Assembly (NCBI RefSeq): GCF_010119205.1 | Contig: NZ_WRXM01000002.1 | Location: 54,982 to 118,981 of the forward strand | DNA: 64,000 nt | From: Haloarcula limicola | Lineage (GTDB): Archaea; Halobacteriota; Halobacteria; Halobacteriales; Haloarculaceae | Direction of reading: 5' to 3' | Shown here: in pieces, positions 41,280 through 50,297 of the stretch | Layout: every line of letters starts with the position of its first letter | Position numbering within the stretch: position 1 is the stretch's first letter | The notes under the pieces: generated by a model | The model's input: the letters and a program-made list of their open reading frames with translations, nothing else | Databases searched by the model: none | Told to the model about the DNA's origin: nothing | Position numbers and translations under genes: made by a program

Positions 41280-41509
41280 TCTCGCTCCGGCGGTCGTTTC
41301 GAGCCCGATCCCGACCGTCAGCGCCGCTACGAAGAATAGCGAACTGTATCGGGACCGCCCCGCCGCTGAGAACGCGTCACCCGGGAGTGCCTTTGATTCG
41401 CTCGGCACAGACCGCTTCACGTGGACGGTTCCAGCCTCCTAACCCCGTTCGAGACTTGCAAAGACAGGCCTTGGCCTCATTCTCCTAAAGCGCCCAGATG
41501 GTCGATGTA

Positions 41510-42382
41510 ATGGATCGACGTGAGTTCGTAAAATCCGTTAGCGGAACCGCTCTTCTGGGTGCTACCGCCGGCTGTCTCGGCGGCGGCGAAGGAGGAGAAG
41601 CGACCGAAACCGCAGGCGCCGGCGGCGAGTCGGGCGGGACTACCCAGACGGCCACGGACACCGAAACGGCTACTGCCGAAGAGGAAACCGGAACCGAAGA
41701 GGAGGGAACTGCCGGTCAGGCCGGAGACATCCAGGGCGAAGTCAACGATACGCCGCAAGGCCTCTCCGTCACCGACCACGAGCTGTATCAAGAGAACGGC
41801 GAGGTCGGGCTGCGAGCGACCGTGGAGAACACGGGCGACGAGGCGTTCGCGTACGTCGAAGCCGAAGTGACGCTGCAGGACGACCAGGGCGAGGTCCTCT
41901 ACGAGTTCGTCGACGAGACCGAAGAGGACCAGATCACCCAGCTCGCGACCGGGAACACGTGGGAGTTCGACGTCACGTTCGAGGAGGCTCAGCTGAGCGA
42001 GGTCCGGACGTACGTCATCGACCTCGAGGGCGACATCGCGAACGAACAGACCTCCTTCGACGACATCGTCGGGGAAGCCGATCAACAGGACCCGAACCTC
42101 GAGATCACGAGCCACCGTCTGACGCGCCGGGAATCGACCACCTACGTCGAGGGAACGATCCGAAACGTCGGGAGCGAAGCCGTAGAGTCGGCCGAGGTCT
42201 CCGTGACGCTGTACGACGATAGCGACCAGGAACTCACCGACTTCAACGACACCGTCGAGCAGGAGAACGACGTCCAGCAGCTGTCCCCCGGACAGGTCTG
42301 GGACTTCCAGGTGCAGTTCACCGACGTCGACATGCAGAACGTCGCTCGCTACGTCGTGAGCGTCGATAGCGACCTCGTGTAG
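41510..42382 (+). CDS. Tat-exported lipoprotein with two FxLYD-type domains
   Basis: A 290-residue protein starting at ATG 41510; an ATG four codons earlier is in frame. MDRREFVKSVSG is a twin-arginine signal, with lipobox TAGC near 24. A Gly/Glu/Thr-rich linker (about 28-75) follows. Two similar beta-sandwich domains are then present. The first is LSVTDHELYQENGEVGLRATVENTG...NTWEFDVTF; the second is LEITSHRLTRRESTTYVEGTIRNVG...WDFQVQFTD. This FxLYD-like pattern is common in surface proteins. It may bind a ligand or act as a spacer outside the cell. A CTAAAG element about 24 bases upstream supports the start. Confidence 0.82.
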   Translation: MDRREFVKSVSGTALLGATAGCLGGGEGGEATETAGAGGESGGTTQTATDTETATAEEETGTEEEGTAGQAGDIQGEVNDTPQGLSVTDHELYQENGEVGLRATVENTGDEAFAYVEAEVTLQDDQGEVLYEFVDETEEDQITQLATGNTWEFDVTFEEAQLSEVRTYVIDLEGDIANEQTSFDDIVGEADQQDPNLEITSHRLTRRESTTYVEGTIRNVGSEAVESAEVSVTLYDDSDQELTDFNDTVEQENDVQQLSPGQVWDFQVQFTDVDMQNVARYVVSVDSDLV

Positions 42383-42485
42383 AGAGGACGCTCGCAGTCG
42401 ATTTTTCGGAGACGCGACTCGGCGCGAACGCTTCGTCACCGCCTCTCGACCGACGTACGGGCCGGTACAGTAGCGGCGGCTCGGT

Positions 42486-42839
42486 TCAGAGCAAGTCGCC
42501 CGGTAGCGTCTCGGCGTTGCGGACGAGGACGCGGACGAACGGCTCCACCTCGTCGAAAGCCGGCCCGCGGGAGACGACGCCCGCCGACTGGTCCCACTCC
42601 ACGAGGTCCGCCTCCGCCAGTTTCGGGAGGTGGACGTGGATCAGTTCGAGCGGCACGGCGCTCTCTTCGCCGTTCGTCGCGGGCCAGCCGGGCGCTTCGC
42701 TCGGCGCGCCCCCTGCACTCGCCGAGCGCAGCAGGAGGCCGGCCGGCACGTCCACGGACTCGCTGTCGCACAGGACGACGAGTATCTGCCGGCGATAATC
42801 GGCGGCTAACAGTTCGAACAGTGACGAGACGTCTACCAC
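42486..42839 (-). CDS. Winged-helix regulator of the DUF7344 type
   Basis: A 117-residue protein. The opening helix is LFELLAADYRRQILVVLCDSESVDV, followed by a Ser/Ala/Gly-rich insert. ELIHVHLPKLAEADLVEWDQSAGVVSRGP then forms the recognition helix and wing. The ArsR-like arrangement (HVHLPKL as the helix entering DNA) is common among haloarchaeal DUF7344 regulators. A TATA-like CATTTAAATG at 42862-42871 fits the ATG at 42839. It sits between a surface lipoprotein and the second trkH operon. The target is unknown. Confidence 0.75.
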   Translation of the reverse strand: MVDVSSLFELLAADYRRQILVVLCDSESVDVPAGLLLRSASAGGAPSEAPGWPATNGEESAVPLELIHVHLPKLAEADLVEWDQSAGVVSRGPAFDEVEPFVRVLVRNAETLPGDLL

Positions 42840-42882
42840 GGAATGAGTATCAACTGACGACCATTTAAATGTTATCGCTCTT

Positions 42883-44454
42883 TCACGAGCGCCAGTAGGC
42901 CCGGGTCAACAGGACAAACACGGGCAGAATCTCCAGGCGACCGGCCCACATCAGCAGGATCATGTACGCTCTGCTCGTCCACGGGAAGTCGGTGTAGCCG
43001 TTCATCGGACCGACGACGCCGAATCCGGGACCGACGTTGCCCAGGGTGGCGGCGACGGCCGACATCGCTTCGAGGGCCGTGAGGTCGTAGCCGACGCGGG
43101 CGGCGTCGACGAAGACGACGCCGACGCTCACGAAGAAGATGACCAGATACAGCAGCGTGAAGGCGTAGATACCCCGAATGGCCCGTTCGTCGATCGTCCG
43201 GCCGCCGAGGCGGACCGGCGAGACGGCCTCCGGATGGATCGTCGTGAACAGCTCCCGCCGGAGCGACTTGACGATGACCAGACAGCGGACGACCTTGATC
43301 GCGCCGCCGGTCGACCCGGCCGACCCGCCGACGAACATCCCGAACAGCAGGACGTACTTCGCGGCGTCGCTCCACGTGTTGAAGTCCATCGAGGCGTACC
43401 CCGTCGTCGTCACGATGGAGGTCACCTGAAAGGCCGCGTGTCTGAGCGAGCGTTCGACGCTGCCGTCGATGGCCGGGACGTTCGTCGGCAGTTCCGCGAA
43501 TCCGGGACCGAGCCCGGCGAAGAGCAGCCCCGCGATGACCGCCGTGAGCGCGGCCATGACGCCCGTGTAGAAGCGGAACTCGCTGTCCTCGAAGAAGACC
43601 AGCGGCTCGCCGTTGATCGCGCGCCAGATGAGCGCGAAGTTGGTGCCGGCCGCGACCATGAAGGGGATGACGACCCACTGCACCGCCGCGGAGAACGCCT
43701 CGATCGAGCGGGCTTCGGGCGAGAACCCGCCGGTCGGCATCGTCGTCAGCGGGTGAGCCACGGCGTTGTACAGGCCCATGTTCGGCGCGTAGCCGAGCTG
43801 GTTGAGACCGAACAGCAACAGGAATTCGAGGACGGTCAGTCCGATGTACGCCAGCCAGAGCGCCCGCGCCGTCTCGGCGATGCGCGGGGTGAGCTTCTCG
43901 ATGCCGGGCCCCGGCGCTTCGGCGTCCATCAACTGCGCGCCGCCGACGGAGAGCTCCGGGAGGATGGCGACGGCCAGCACGACGATTCCCATGCCGCCGA
44001 GCCACTGGGTCAACTGTCGCCACAGCAACAGCGCGTGAGAGTGTCGCTCGAAACTGATCTCGCCCATCACGGTCGCGCCCGTCGTGGTGAAACCGGACAT
44101 GGACTCGAAGAGGGCGTTGACGGGGTCCGCGAGCGTCGACGCCGTCCCCCACCCCGCCAGCACGTACGGGATCGCCCCGACGACTGTGACCGACAGCCAC
44201 GTCAGCGACACCATCAGGAACGCCTCGCGCGCGCCGAGGTCAGGGTCCGTATCGAGTCGTTCGAGCGCGAACCCGACGAAGATAGTCACGAGGATAGAGA
44301 TCCCGAAGACGCCGACGTCCTCGCCGTAGTACAGCGCGACGAGCATCGGGGCCAACAGCGCCACCGAGAGGTACTTTATCACCGTGCCGACCAGCGACAC
44401 CGACGCTCGCCAGTCGACGCGGAGCGTCCGCCGCGTCGAAGTCGTTCCGAACAT
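42883..44454 (-). CDS. trkH: TrkH-family potassium channel/transporter subunit (second copy)
   Basis: A 523-residue paralogue from the ATG at 44454, one base after the trkA stop, so it is probably translated with trkA. Pore motifs FTTTGATVMG, TMPTGGFSPEA, VTTTGYASMD and ATLGNVGPGFG are present. It aligns with the protein at 39422-40957 over most of its length but has longer loops. The same-operon TrkA supplies the RCK gating ring. The pair would be the main Trk uptake unit of this locus. Stop 42883 leaves 43 bases before the DUF7344 gene start. Confidence 0.93.
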   Translation of the reverse strand: MFGTTSTRRTLRVDWRASVSLVGTVIKYLSVALLAPMLVALYYGEDVGVFGISILVTIFVGFALERLDTDPDLGAREAFLMVSLTWLSVTVVGAIPYVLAGWGTASTLADPVNALFESMSGFTTTGATVMGEISFERHSHALLLWRQLTQWLGGMGIVVLAVAILPELSVGGAQLMDAEAPGPGIEKLTPRIAETARALWLAYIGLTVLEFLLLFGLNQLGYAPNMGLYNAVAHPLTTMPTGGFSPEARSIEAFSAAVQWVVIPFMVAAGTNFALIWRAINGEPLVFFEDSEFRFYTGVMAALTAVIAGLLFAGLGPGFAELPTNVPAIDGSVERSLRHAAFQVTSIVTTTGYASMDFNTWSDAAKYVLLFGMFVGGSAGSTGGAIKVVRCLVIVKSLRRELFTTIHPEAVSPVRLGGRTIDERAIRGIYAFTLLYLVIFFVSVGVVFVDAARVGYDLTALEAMSAVAATLGNVGPGFGVVGPMNGYTDFPWTSRAYMILLMWAGRLEILPVFVLLTRAYWRS

Positions 44455-44455
44455 C

Positions 44456-45787
44456 TCAGAGGGCGGCGCTGGCGGCTTCGAGCGACTCCGACTCGACGAA
44501 GACGACGACGTGGTCGCCGGGTTCGACGACGGTGTCACCGCGGGGGATCACCAGTTCGCCGCCCCGGGTGATCGCGCCGATGACGACGCGGTCGGGGAGG
44601 TCGGCGACGGCCTCGCGGATGGGGCGACCGGCGAGGACGCTCTCGTCGTCCACCTCGATCTCTAAGACCTCCGCTCGGTCTGACTCGATGATGGCGACGT
44701 TCTCGGCCTGATGCTCGCGGGTGAAGCGGGTTATCTCCTCGGCGGTCGCCTCCCGCGGGTTGACCGCCACGTCGACGCCGACGGCCTCGAACAGCGGGAC
44801 GTACTCGCCCGAGTCGACGACGGCGACGGCGCGGTTCGCGCCGAGTCGCTTCGCCAAGAGACTCGCCAAGAGGTTCTTCTCGTCGTTGTCCAGCGCCGCG
44901 ATTACCATGTCCACGTCCGCGACGTGTTCGCGTTCCAAGAACTCTCGGTCGGTGGCGTCGCTCTCTAAGACCGTCGTCCCGCGGAGGTCCTCGGCGAGTT
45001 CGCGGGCGCGTTCGTGGTCCCGCTCGATGAGTCGGGGCTTCAGGCCGCGGTCCTGCAAGAGCCGTGCGGTGTGATAGCCGATGTCGCTCCCGCCGACGAC
45101 GAGGACGTTCCGCGCCCCGTCGACGTCCGGCGAGATGGCGTGAGAGAAGGTGTGGACGCTCTCCTTGCTCCCGATGACGACCACCTCGTCGCCCGGCTGT
45201 AAGACCGTCTCCCCGCGGGGGATGACCACCTCGTCGCCGCGCAACACGGCGGCGAAGGTCAGCGACTCGTAGCGGTCGGCCTCCCGGACCGTCTGGTCGG
45301 CGACGGGACTGGACTCGGGGATCTCGAACTCGGCCATCTGGACGACGCCGTCGGCGAACGTCTCGACGTCCTGTGCGGCCGGCAGGCCGACGACGCGCGC
45401 GATGGTCTCGGCCGTCAGGAGGTTCGTCGCCACCATGTGGTCGACGCCGAACGCCCCCGCGGACTGCTGCCAGGTCCGGAGGAACTTCGCGCTCTTGACC
45501 CGGGAGATGGTGAACGCGTCGGTCGTCGTCATCGCGGTCCCGCAGGTGACGATGTTCGTCTCGTCGTCGTCCGTGCTGGCGATGACGATGTCGGCCTTCT
45601 CGACACCGGCCTCGGCGAGCGTCTCGAGGTCCGCGCCGTCGCCCTCGACGCCGAGTACGTCCACGTCGTAGACGAGTTCTTCGACCCTGTCGTCGTCGAT
45701 GTCGACGACGGCGACGTCGTGGCTGTCGGCGAGGCTCTCGGCGATCGACGCCCCCACCTGGCCAGCGCCGACGATCACGACGTACAC
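44456..45787 (-). CDS. trkA: Trk potassium transport regulatory protein TrkA
   Basis: A 443-residue double RCK protein from GTG 45787, where the fold begins (YVVIVGAGQVGASIAESLADSHDVAVVDID). Two RCK_N/RCK_C units follow. The second opens at about 225 with VLVVGGSDIGYHTARLLQDRGLKPRLIERD. They bind NAD(H) or ATP/ADP and gate TrkH. An in-frame ATG at 45850 is also possible, because CTTAACG on the minus strand lies about 28 bases before it; that would add 21 residues. The gene is followed by trkH. Confidence 0.93.
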   Translation of the reverse strand: MYVVIVGAGQVGASIAESLADSHDVAVVDIDDDRVEELVYDVDVLGVEGDGADLETLAEAGVEKADIVIASTDDDETNIVTCGTAMTTTDAFTISRVKSAKFLRTWQQSAGAFGVDHMVATNLLTAETIARVVGLPAAQDVETFADGVVQMAEFEIPESSPVADQTVREADRYESLTFAAVLRGDEVVIPRGETVLQPGDEVVVIGSKESVHTFSHAISPDVDGARNVLVVGGSDIGYHTARLLQDRGLKPRLIERDHERARELAEDLRGTTVLESDATDREFLEREHVADVDMVIAALDNDEKNLLASLLAKRLGANRAVAVVDSGEYVPLFEAVGVDVAVNPREATAEEITRFTREHQAENVAIIESDRAEVLEIEVDDESVLAGRPIREAVADLPDRVVIGAITRGGELVIPRGDTVVEPGDHVVVFVESESLEAASAAL

Positions 45788-45976
45788 CGGCGACCCTCCG
45801 CGTCGTACATACCCGGCCCGTTCAGTCGGCCCCGTCAAGTGCATTTCCATCCGGCGGGCGGCGATTAGGCGTGAGCGTTAAGGGTGACGAGCGAGTCTCG
45901 AACGACATGATTTGTTCGGTCACGAGACACTCGTCAGACGATCGACGCCCGCCCTCGCACCCGGGGAGGGACCACT

Positions 45977-46393
45977 ATGGCTGAGTTACTCGACCGGGTG
46001 CTCCTGCCCGTCGCCAGCGAGGAGGACGCCGTCACGTCCGCTCGCGCCCTCTCCCGCCGCCCGCACGGGGAGGTGGTGGTCATCAACGTCGTCGAGAAGG
46101 CCGGCGGCGCGCCCGACAAGGCGGGCGTCGAACAGCGAGAGGAGGCCGCGGCGGAGATGTTCGCGGCCGCCCGCGAGATACTCGGCGACGTCGAGACGGA
46201 TATCTACTACGGGACCGACGTCACCGAGACGATATTCGACGCCGCCGAGGAGATCGACGCCACCGCCGTGGTCGTCACGCCGCGCGGCGGGAACCGCTTC
46301 GTTCGGATGATAACCGGCGACGTGGCGCTGCGGATGATAACGGACAACGACCGTCCGGTCGTGGTTCTGCCCGACGAGGACGCCGATGAGTGA
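45977..46393 (+). CDS. Universal stress protein A family protein
   Basis: A 138-residue UspA protein. It begins with LDRVLLPVASEEDAVTSARALSRR and VVVINVVEKAGGAPD. It ends with VVVTPRGGNRFVRMITGDVALRMITDNDRPVVVLPDEDAD, which has a G-x2-G-like loop before the last strand. GGGGAGGGA is placed about 8 bases before the ATG, an apparent ribosome site. The last eight bases overlap the transporter gene downstream (ATG at 46386). It therefore very probably works with the APC transporter. Confidence 0.88.
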   Translation: MAELLDRVLLPVASEEDAVTSARALSRRPHGEVVVINVVEKAGGAPDKAGVEQREEAAAEMFAAAREILGDVETDIYYGTDVTETIFDAAEEIDATAVVVTPRGGNRFVRMITGDVALRMITDNDRPVVVLPDEDADE

Positions 46394-48635
46394 CGAGGAA
46401 CTCGCGAAGGACCTCGGACCGCTCGCGGCCCTGACCATCGGCGTCGGGACGATGATCGGCGCTGGCATCTTCGTCCTGCCCGGCGACGCCATCATCAAGG
46501 CCGGGTCGATGGCCTCCGTCGCGTTCGTGCTGGGCGGGGTCATTGCCATGTTCACGGCGCTCTCGGCGAGCGAACTCGGGACGGCGATGCCGAAATCCGG
46601 CGGCGCGTACTACTACGTCAACCACGCGCTCGGCCCGCTGTTCGGGTCGGTCGCCGGGTGGGCGAACTGGCTCGGACTGGCCTTCGCCAGCGCCTTCTAC
46701 ATGGTCGGGTTCGGTCGCTACATCGCCCGCATCTTCGGGATCGGCGGCTCCGTCGGCGTCGGCCCGCTCTCGCTGTCGGTGGTCAAGATCGCCGCGCTCG
46801 TCGGCGCGGCGCTGTTCATCCTCATCAACTACGTCGGGGCGAAGGAGACCGGACGCCTGCAGAACGCGATCGTCATCCTGCTGGTGGCGATTCTCGCCGT
46901 GTTCACCTTCCTCGGGACGCTGCGGGCCGACCCCGCGAACCTCCCCGAAGCGCGAAGCGTCGTGACGACGCTGGAGACGACCGGGCTCATCTTCGTCTCG
47001 TATCTCGGCTTTGTCCAGATCACGAGCGTCGCCGAGGAGATCAAACAGCCCGGAAAGAACCTCCCGCGGGCGGTCATCGGGAGCGTCGTCATCGTCACCG
47101 TCGTCTACGCGCTGGTGCTCGTCGTCATGAGCGCCGCCGTCCCGCAGGGGTTCATCGCCGGCCTCTTCGAGAACGTCGCGCCGGGCGAGACGCCGCCCAT
47201 CGCCGTCGTCGAGGTGGGCCAGCGCCTCCAGGGGGCCGCCATGGGCGGCGCGCTGCTGTTCGGCGGGCTGCTCGCGACCGCCTCCAGCGCGAACGCCTCC
47301 ATCCTCGCCTCCTCGCGCATCAACTTCGCGATGGGCCGGGACCGCATCGTCACGCCGGCGCTCAACGAGATTCACCCCCGGTTCGGGACGCCCTACCGCG
47401 CCATCGGCATCACCGGCGGCCTCATCCTGCTGTTCATCGTCGTCGGCGACCTGACGCTCTTATCGGGAGCGGCGTCGGGACTCCACCTCGTCATCTACGG
47501 GCTGTTGAACCTCGCGCTCATCGTGATGCGCGTCGTCGCGCCCGAGGAGTACGCGCCCGACTTCACGGTCCCGCTGTTCCCCCTGTTGCCGATACTCGGC
47601 GCGGTGTTCTCCTTCGCGCTACTGGCGTTCGTCGCGAGCGACGCGCTGTTGCTGACCTTCGGCATCGCGGCCGCGGCGGTCGTCTGGTACGGGCTGTACG
47701 CCCGCACGCGAACCGAGAAGCAGGGGATCCTCTCGGAGCACATCCTCTCGCGCTCCGAGGAGATGCCGAGCGCGGCGGTCAACGCCGCGGCGAGCGTCCA
47801 GCCCGACGGCGGCCAGTACCGCGTGATGGTCCCGCTCGCGAACCCCGCACACGAGAAGGAACTCATCACGCTCGCCAGCGCCGTCGCCAAACAGCGCGGC
47901 GGCACCGTCGTCGCCACCCACATCGTCACGGTCCCCGACCAGACGGCGCTCGCGGGAGCCGCCGAACGGGCCGACGAGATCGACGAGAGCTCGGAGCAGT
48001 TGCTGTCGAGCGCCCGCGAGGACGCCGAGACGTTCGGCGTCGACGTGGAGAGTCACACGATCATCTCGCATAAGTCCTACGAGGCCATCTTCGACGCGGC
48101 CAACACGCACGACGCCGACCTCGTCGTGATGGGGTGGGGGCCGGACTCGCACGGCTCGCCGGGCCGGGCCGAGTCCGCGATGGACGAACTCACCGAGGCC
48201 GTCCCCTGTGACTTCCTCGTCTTCCGCGACCGCGGGTTCGACCCCTCGAATATCCTGTTGCCGACCGCCGGCGGTCCCGACTCGGACCTCTCGGCGTCGG
48301 TCGCCCAGATGTTACAGGCGGAGTACGGCTCCGAGGTGACGCTGCTGCACGTCGCCGACGACGGCCGCGAGGAGGCCGAGCAGTTCCTCCAGACGTGGGC
48401 GAGCGAGCACGGCCTCGCCGACGCGAACCGACGCATCGAGACCGGCGACGTCCAGACGGTCATCGAGGACGCCGCCACGGACGCCTCGCTGTTGATACTC
48501 GGGGCGACCGAGGAGGGGCTCCTGCGTCGCCTCGTCTCCGGGTCGGTGGTCCTCGACGTGGTCGACGACGTGGAGTGTTCGGTCCTGCTTGCCGAGAAAC
48601 ACCGGGAACGCGGGCTGCTCGAACGGCTGTTCTAG
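46386..48635 (+). CDS. APC-superfamily permease fused to two UspA domains
   Basis: A 749-residue protein. Residues about 10-430 form a 12-helix amino-acid/polyamine/cation permease. TIGVGTMIGAGIFVLPG (about 18-34) is the family consensus with the substrate-binding loop. Two soluble Usp domains follow, at about 475-615 (YRVMVPLANPAHEKELITLASAVAKQRG) and about 620-745 (ILLPTAGGPDSDLSASVAQML, RRLVSGSVVLDVVDDVECSVLL). The Usp domains may sense adenine nucleotides and gate the transporter. Substrate is unknown; amino acids or cations fit the family. The start overlaps uspA by eight bases, and the stop overlaps the convergent deacetylase gene. Confidence 0.9.
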   Translation: MSDEELAKDLGPLAALTIGVGTMIGAGIFVLPGDAIIKAGSMASVAFVLGGVIAMFTALSASELGTAMPKSGGAYYYVNHALGPLFGSVAGWANWLGLAFASAFYMVGFGRYIARIFGIGGSVGVGPLSLSVVKIAALVGAALFILINYVGAKETGRLQNAIVILLVAILAVFTFLGTLRADPANLPEARSVVTTLETTGLIFVSYLGFVQITSVAEEIKQPGKNLPRAVIGSVVIVTVVYALVLVVMSAAVPQGFIAGLFENVAPGETPPIAVVEVGQRLQGAAMGGALLFGGLLATASSANASILASSRINFAMGRDRIVTPALNEIHPRFGTPYRAIGITGGLILLFIVVGDLTLLSGAASGLHLVIYGLLNLALIVMRVVAPEEYAPDFTVPLFPLLPILGAVFSFALLAFVASDALLLTFGIAAAAVVWYGLYARTRTEKQGILSEHILSRSEEMPSAAVNAAASVQPDGGQYRVMVPLANPAHEKELITLASAVAKQRGGTVVATHIVTVPDQTALAGAAERADEIDESSEQLLSSAREDAETFGVDVESHTIISHKSYEAIFDAANTHDADLVVMGWGPDSHGSPGRAESAMDELTEAVPCDFLVFRDRGFDPSNILLPTAGGPDSDLSASVAQMLQAEYGSEVTLLHVADDGREEAEQFLQTWASEHGLADANRRIETGDVQTVIEDAATDASLLILGATEEGLLRRLVSGSVVLDVVDDVECSVLLAEKHRERGLLERLF

Positions 48636-50068
48636 GTCTCGCCCTCCCACTCGTCCAGTATCGCCGTCAGCGCCTCGTCGTCCATGCGTTTCCCGTTGGT
48701 CCGCGGGACGTACGATCCCTCGCGGTTCCAGCGGACCGCTCGCTGGGCGTCGGCCAGTTCGATACCGCCGTCGCGGGCGACGGCCTCTCTGAGCGACTTC
48801 GGCCGGATCTCCTCGACCGGTGGGTCGATCAGTTCGGTCAGCATCTCGGAAGCGGGGATCACGTCCAGATCCCGGCGCTCGATACCGGCCATCGTCTCCT
48901 CGAAGTCCGCCCGTGAGACCCAGCCCGTGTCCGCGCCGATCTCGTGGTAGCTCAACACCGCCGTCTGGCCGTACTTCTCGGCGAGGTCCAGCACGGATTC
49001 GAGGCGCTCTAGGTTCTCACCGAAGATCCGTCCGGTCGTGAGCGGCCCGGTCAACTGCGCGCCGTGGGGGATGCTCCCGTCGGTGAACGCGAGGTAGTGG
49101 TAGTCGCCGACGATGTCCCTGATCCGGGGCGAGTTCGAACTCCACGGGTAGACGAACATCGACGCGCCGACTTCGAATCCCCGGTCGAGCAGCCACTCCT
49201 TGGCGTCTCGGACCTGCTCTCTGGCTTCCTCGTCCGAGAGGTCCGTGAGCCGCTCGTGGTCGACGGTGTGACTGCCGATCTCCCAGTCGGCGTCGCGCAT
49301 CTCGCGCATCTCGTCCTCGCCGAGGTGGTCGTCCTCGTCGGCCCGCCCGGGGTTGACCGCGGTGAGCGCCGGGAAGTCGTAGGACTCCAGCACCGGGAGC
49401 GCCCGCGTGTACTGGGTGATCCCCCCGTCGTCGAACGTGATGACGACGCGACCGCCGTCGGTCCGTTCCGTCGTTCGGAGTTCGTCCAGATACGCCGTGA
49501 TGGGGCGATCCACGTCGCGGTTGAAGCGGAGACGGATCTCCGAGACGTCTTCGAGATCCGGGTCACCCGACTCGTCGCTGACGCCGAGGTCGCTCCGGAA
49601 CCACCCGTACGTCGGTGAGACGGTCCGGCGGTCCATCGTCACTGAGTCGCCGTCGTCGTCCTCGACGACGGCCGTCAGCTGCTCGACCTCCGGCCGGACG
49701 AGCCGGATCGCGATCGAGAGGTCCCGATCCGAGAGGTCGAGGTCGTCGAACTCGCGGACGATCTCGACGGCCCCGTCCGAGCTCTCCGGCGAGAGCGAGA
49801 GTCTCGCCGACTGCGAGCCGCTGTAGACCACGTCCGTGCTCGCTTCGAGCGTCCCGCTGTCGGCCTCCCACTCGTCTAGGTCCTCGAAATCGTCCAGCAC
49901 GTCGCCGCTGTCGCCGTAGCGGTCGCGGCTGTCGAAGGCCGTGGTCAAGAGCGGGTGTTCGTGGTCCGCGCGCACTCGACCGACCCGGCTCCCGCCGAGG
50001 ACGAGGGCGAGGGCGGCGGTCCCCCCTTTCAGTACGCTCCGGCGTGACGTCGGCCGAGGATCTGTCAT
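48632..50068 (-). CDS. Tat-exported polysaccharide deacetylase family protein
   Basis: A 478-residue protein from the ATG at 50068; a longer frame to 50119 is unsupported. MTDPRPTSRRSVLKGG is a Tat signal. Residues about 45-200 look like a beta-sandwich carbohydrate-binding-like module. The NodB deacetylase follows, with VVITFDDGG (about 210) and the metal pair in SHTVDHERLTDLS (about 265), then YPWSSNSPRIRD and YHEIGADTGWV. It probably removes acetyl or acyl groups from a surface polysaccharide. An A/T-rich AAAAATAGC lies about 20 bases upstream. It is divergent from the PKD protein gene. Confidence 0.85.
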   Translation of the reverse strand: MTDPRPTSRRSVLKGGTAALALVLGGSRVGRVRADHEHPLLTTAFDSRDRYGDSGDVLDDFEDLDEWEADSGTLEASTDVVYSGSQSARLSLSPESSDGAVEIVREFDDLDLSDRDLSIAIRLVRPEVEQLTAVVEDDDGDSVTMDRRTVSPTYGWFRSDLGVSDESGDPDLEDVSEIRLRFNRDVDRPITAYLDELRTTERTDGGRVVITFDDGGITQYTRALPVLESYDFPALTAVNPGRADEDDHLGEDEMREMRDADWEIGSHTVDHERLTDLSDEEAREQVRDAKEWLLDRGFEVGASMFVYPWSSNSPRIRDIVGDYHYLAFTDGSIPHGAQLTGPLTTGRIFGENLERLESVLDLAEKYGQTAVLSYHEIGADTGWVSRADFEETMAGIERRDLDVIPASEMLTELIDPPVEEIRPKSLREAVARDGGIELADAQRAVRWNREGSYVPRTNGKRMDDEALTAILDEWEGET

Positions 50069-50097
50069 GCGGACGAACTCTTGGGAAAAATAGCGTA

Positions 50098-50190
50098 TTG
50101 TTATGCCGAACGTTCGCACCGGCAGCCGAAGCCGCCGTTTCCGGGGACGGCGGGAAAGCGCCGCTTACGCCGACAAGCTCGGCATAACAA
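50098..50190. repeat. 93-bp segment bounded by 12-bp inverted repeats in the divergent promoter region
   Basis: TTGTTATGCCGA (50098-50109) and its exact complement (50179-50190) bound the segment. Its right half contains a palindrome TTA-N-GCCGA-N5-TCGGC-N-TAA (50165-50187). CCGCCG/CGGCGG pairs in the middle. It lies between divergent genes for exported proteins. Reading as a MITE-like insertion or as a paired operator are both open. No target-site duplication is obvious. Confidence 0.6.
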
Positions 50191-50297
50191 ACCCGGTAGC
50201 TTCCCCGATTACGGACACGAATGTCGGCTCCCCACCGTTCGGCTCCGCCCGTCGCATCGAACCGAGCGGCGTCCGCCGCGACGCCGCGTGAGAACTG

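Noticed and set aside
41185-41442. 85-codon Lys/Ala/Arg-rich frame after the small lipoprotein
   Set aside because: It is the shifted reading of the Gly/Glu repeats; its composition is basic, unlike other proteins here.
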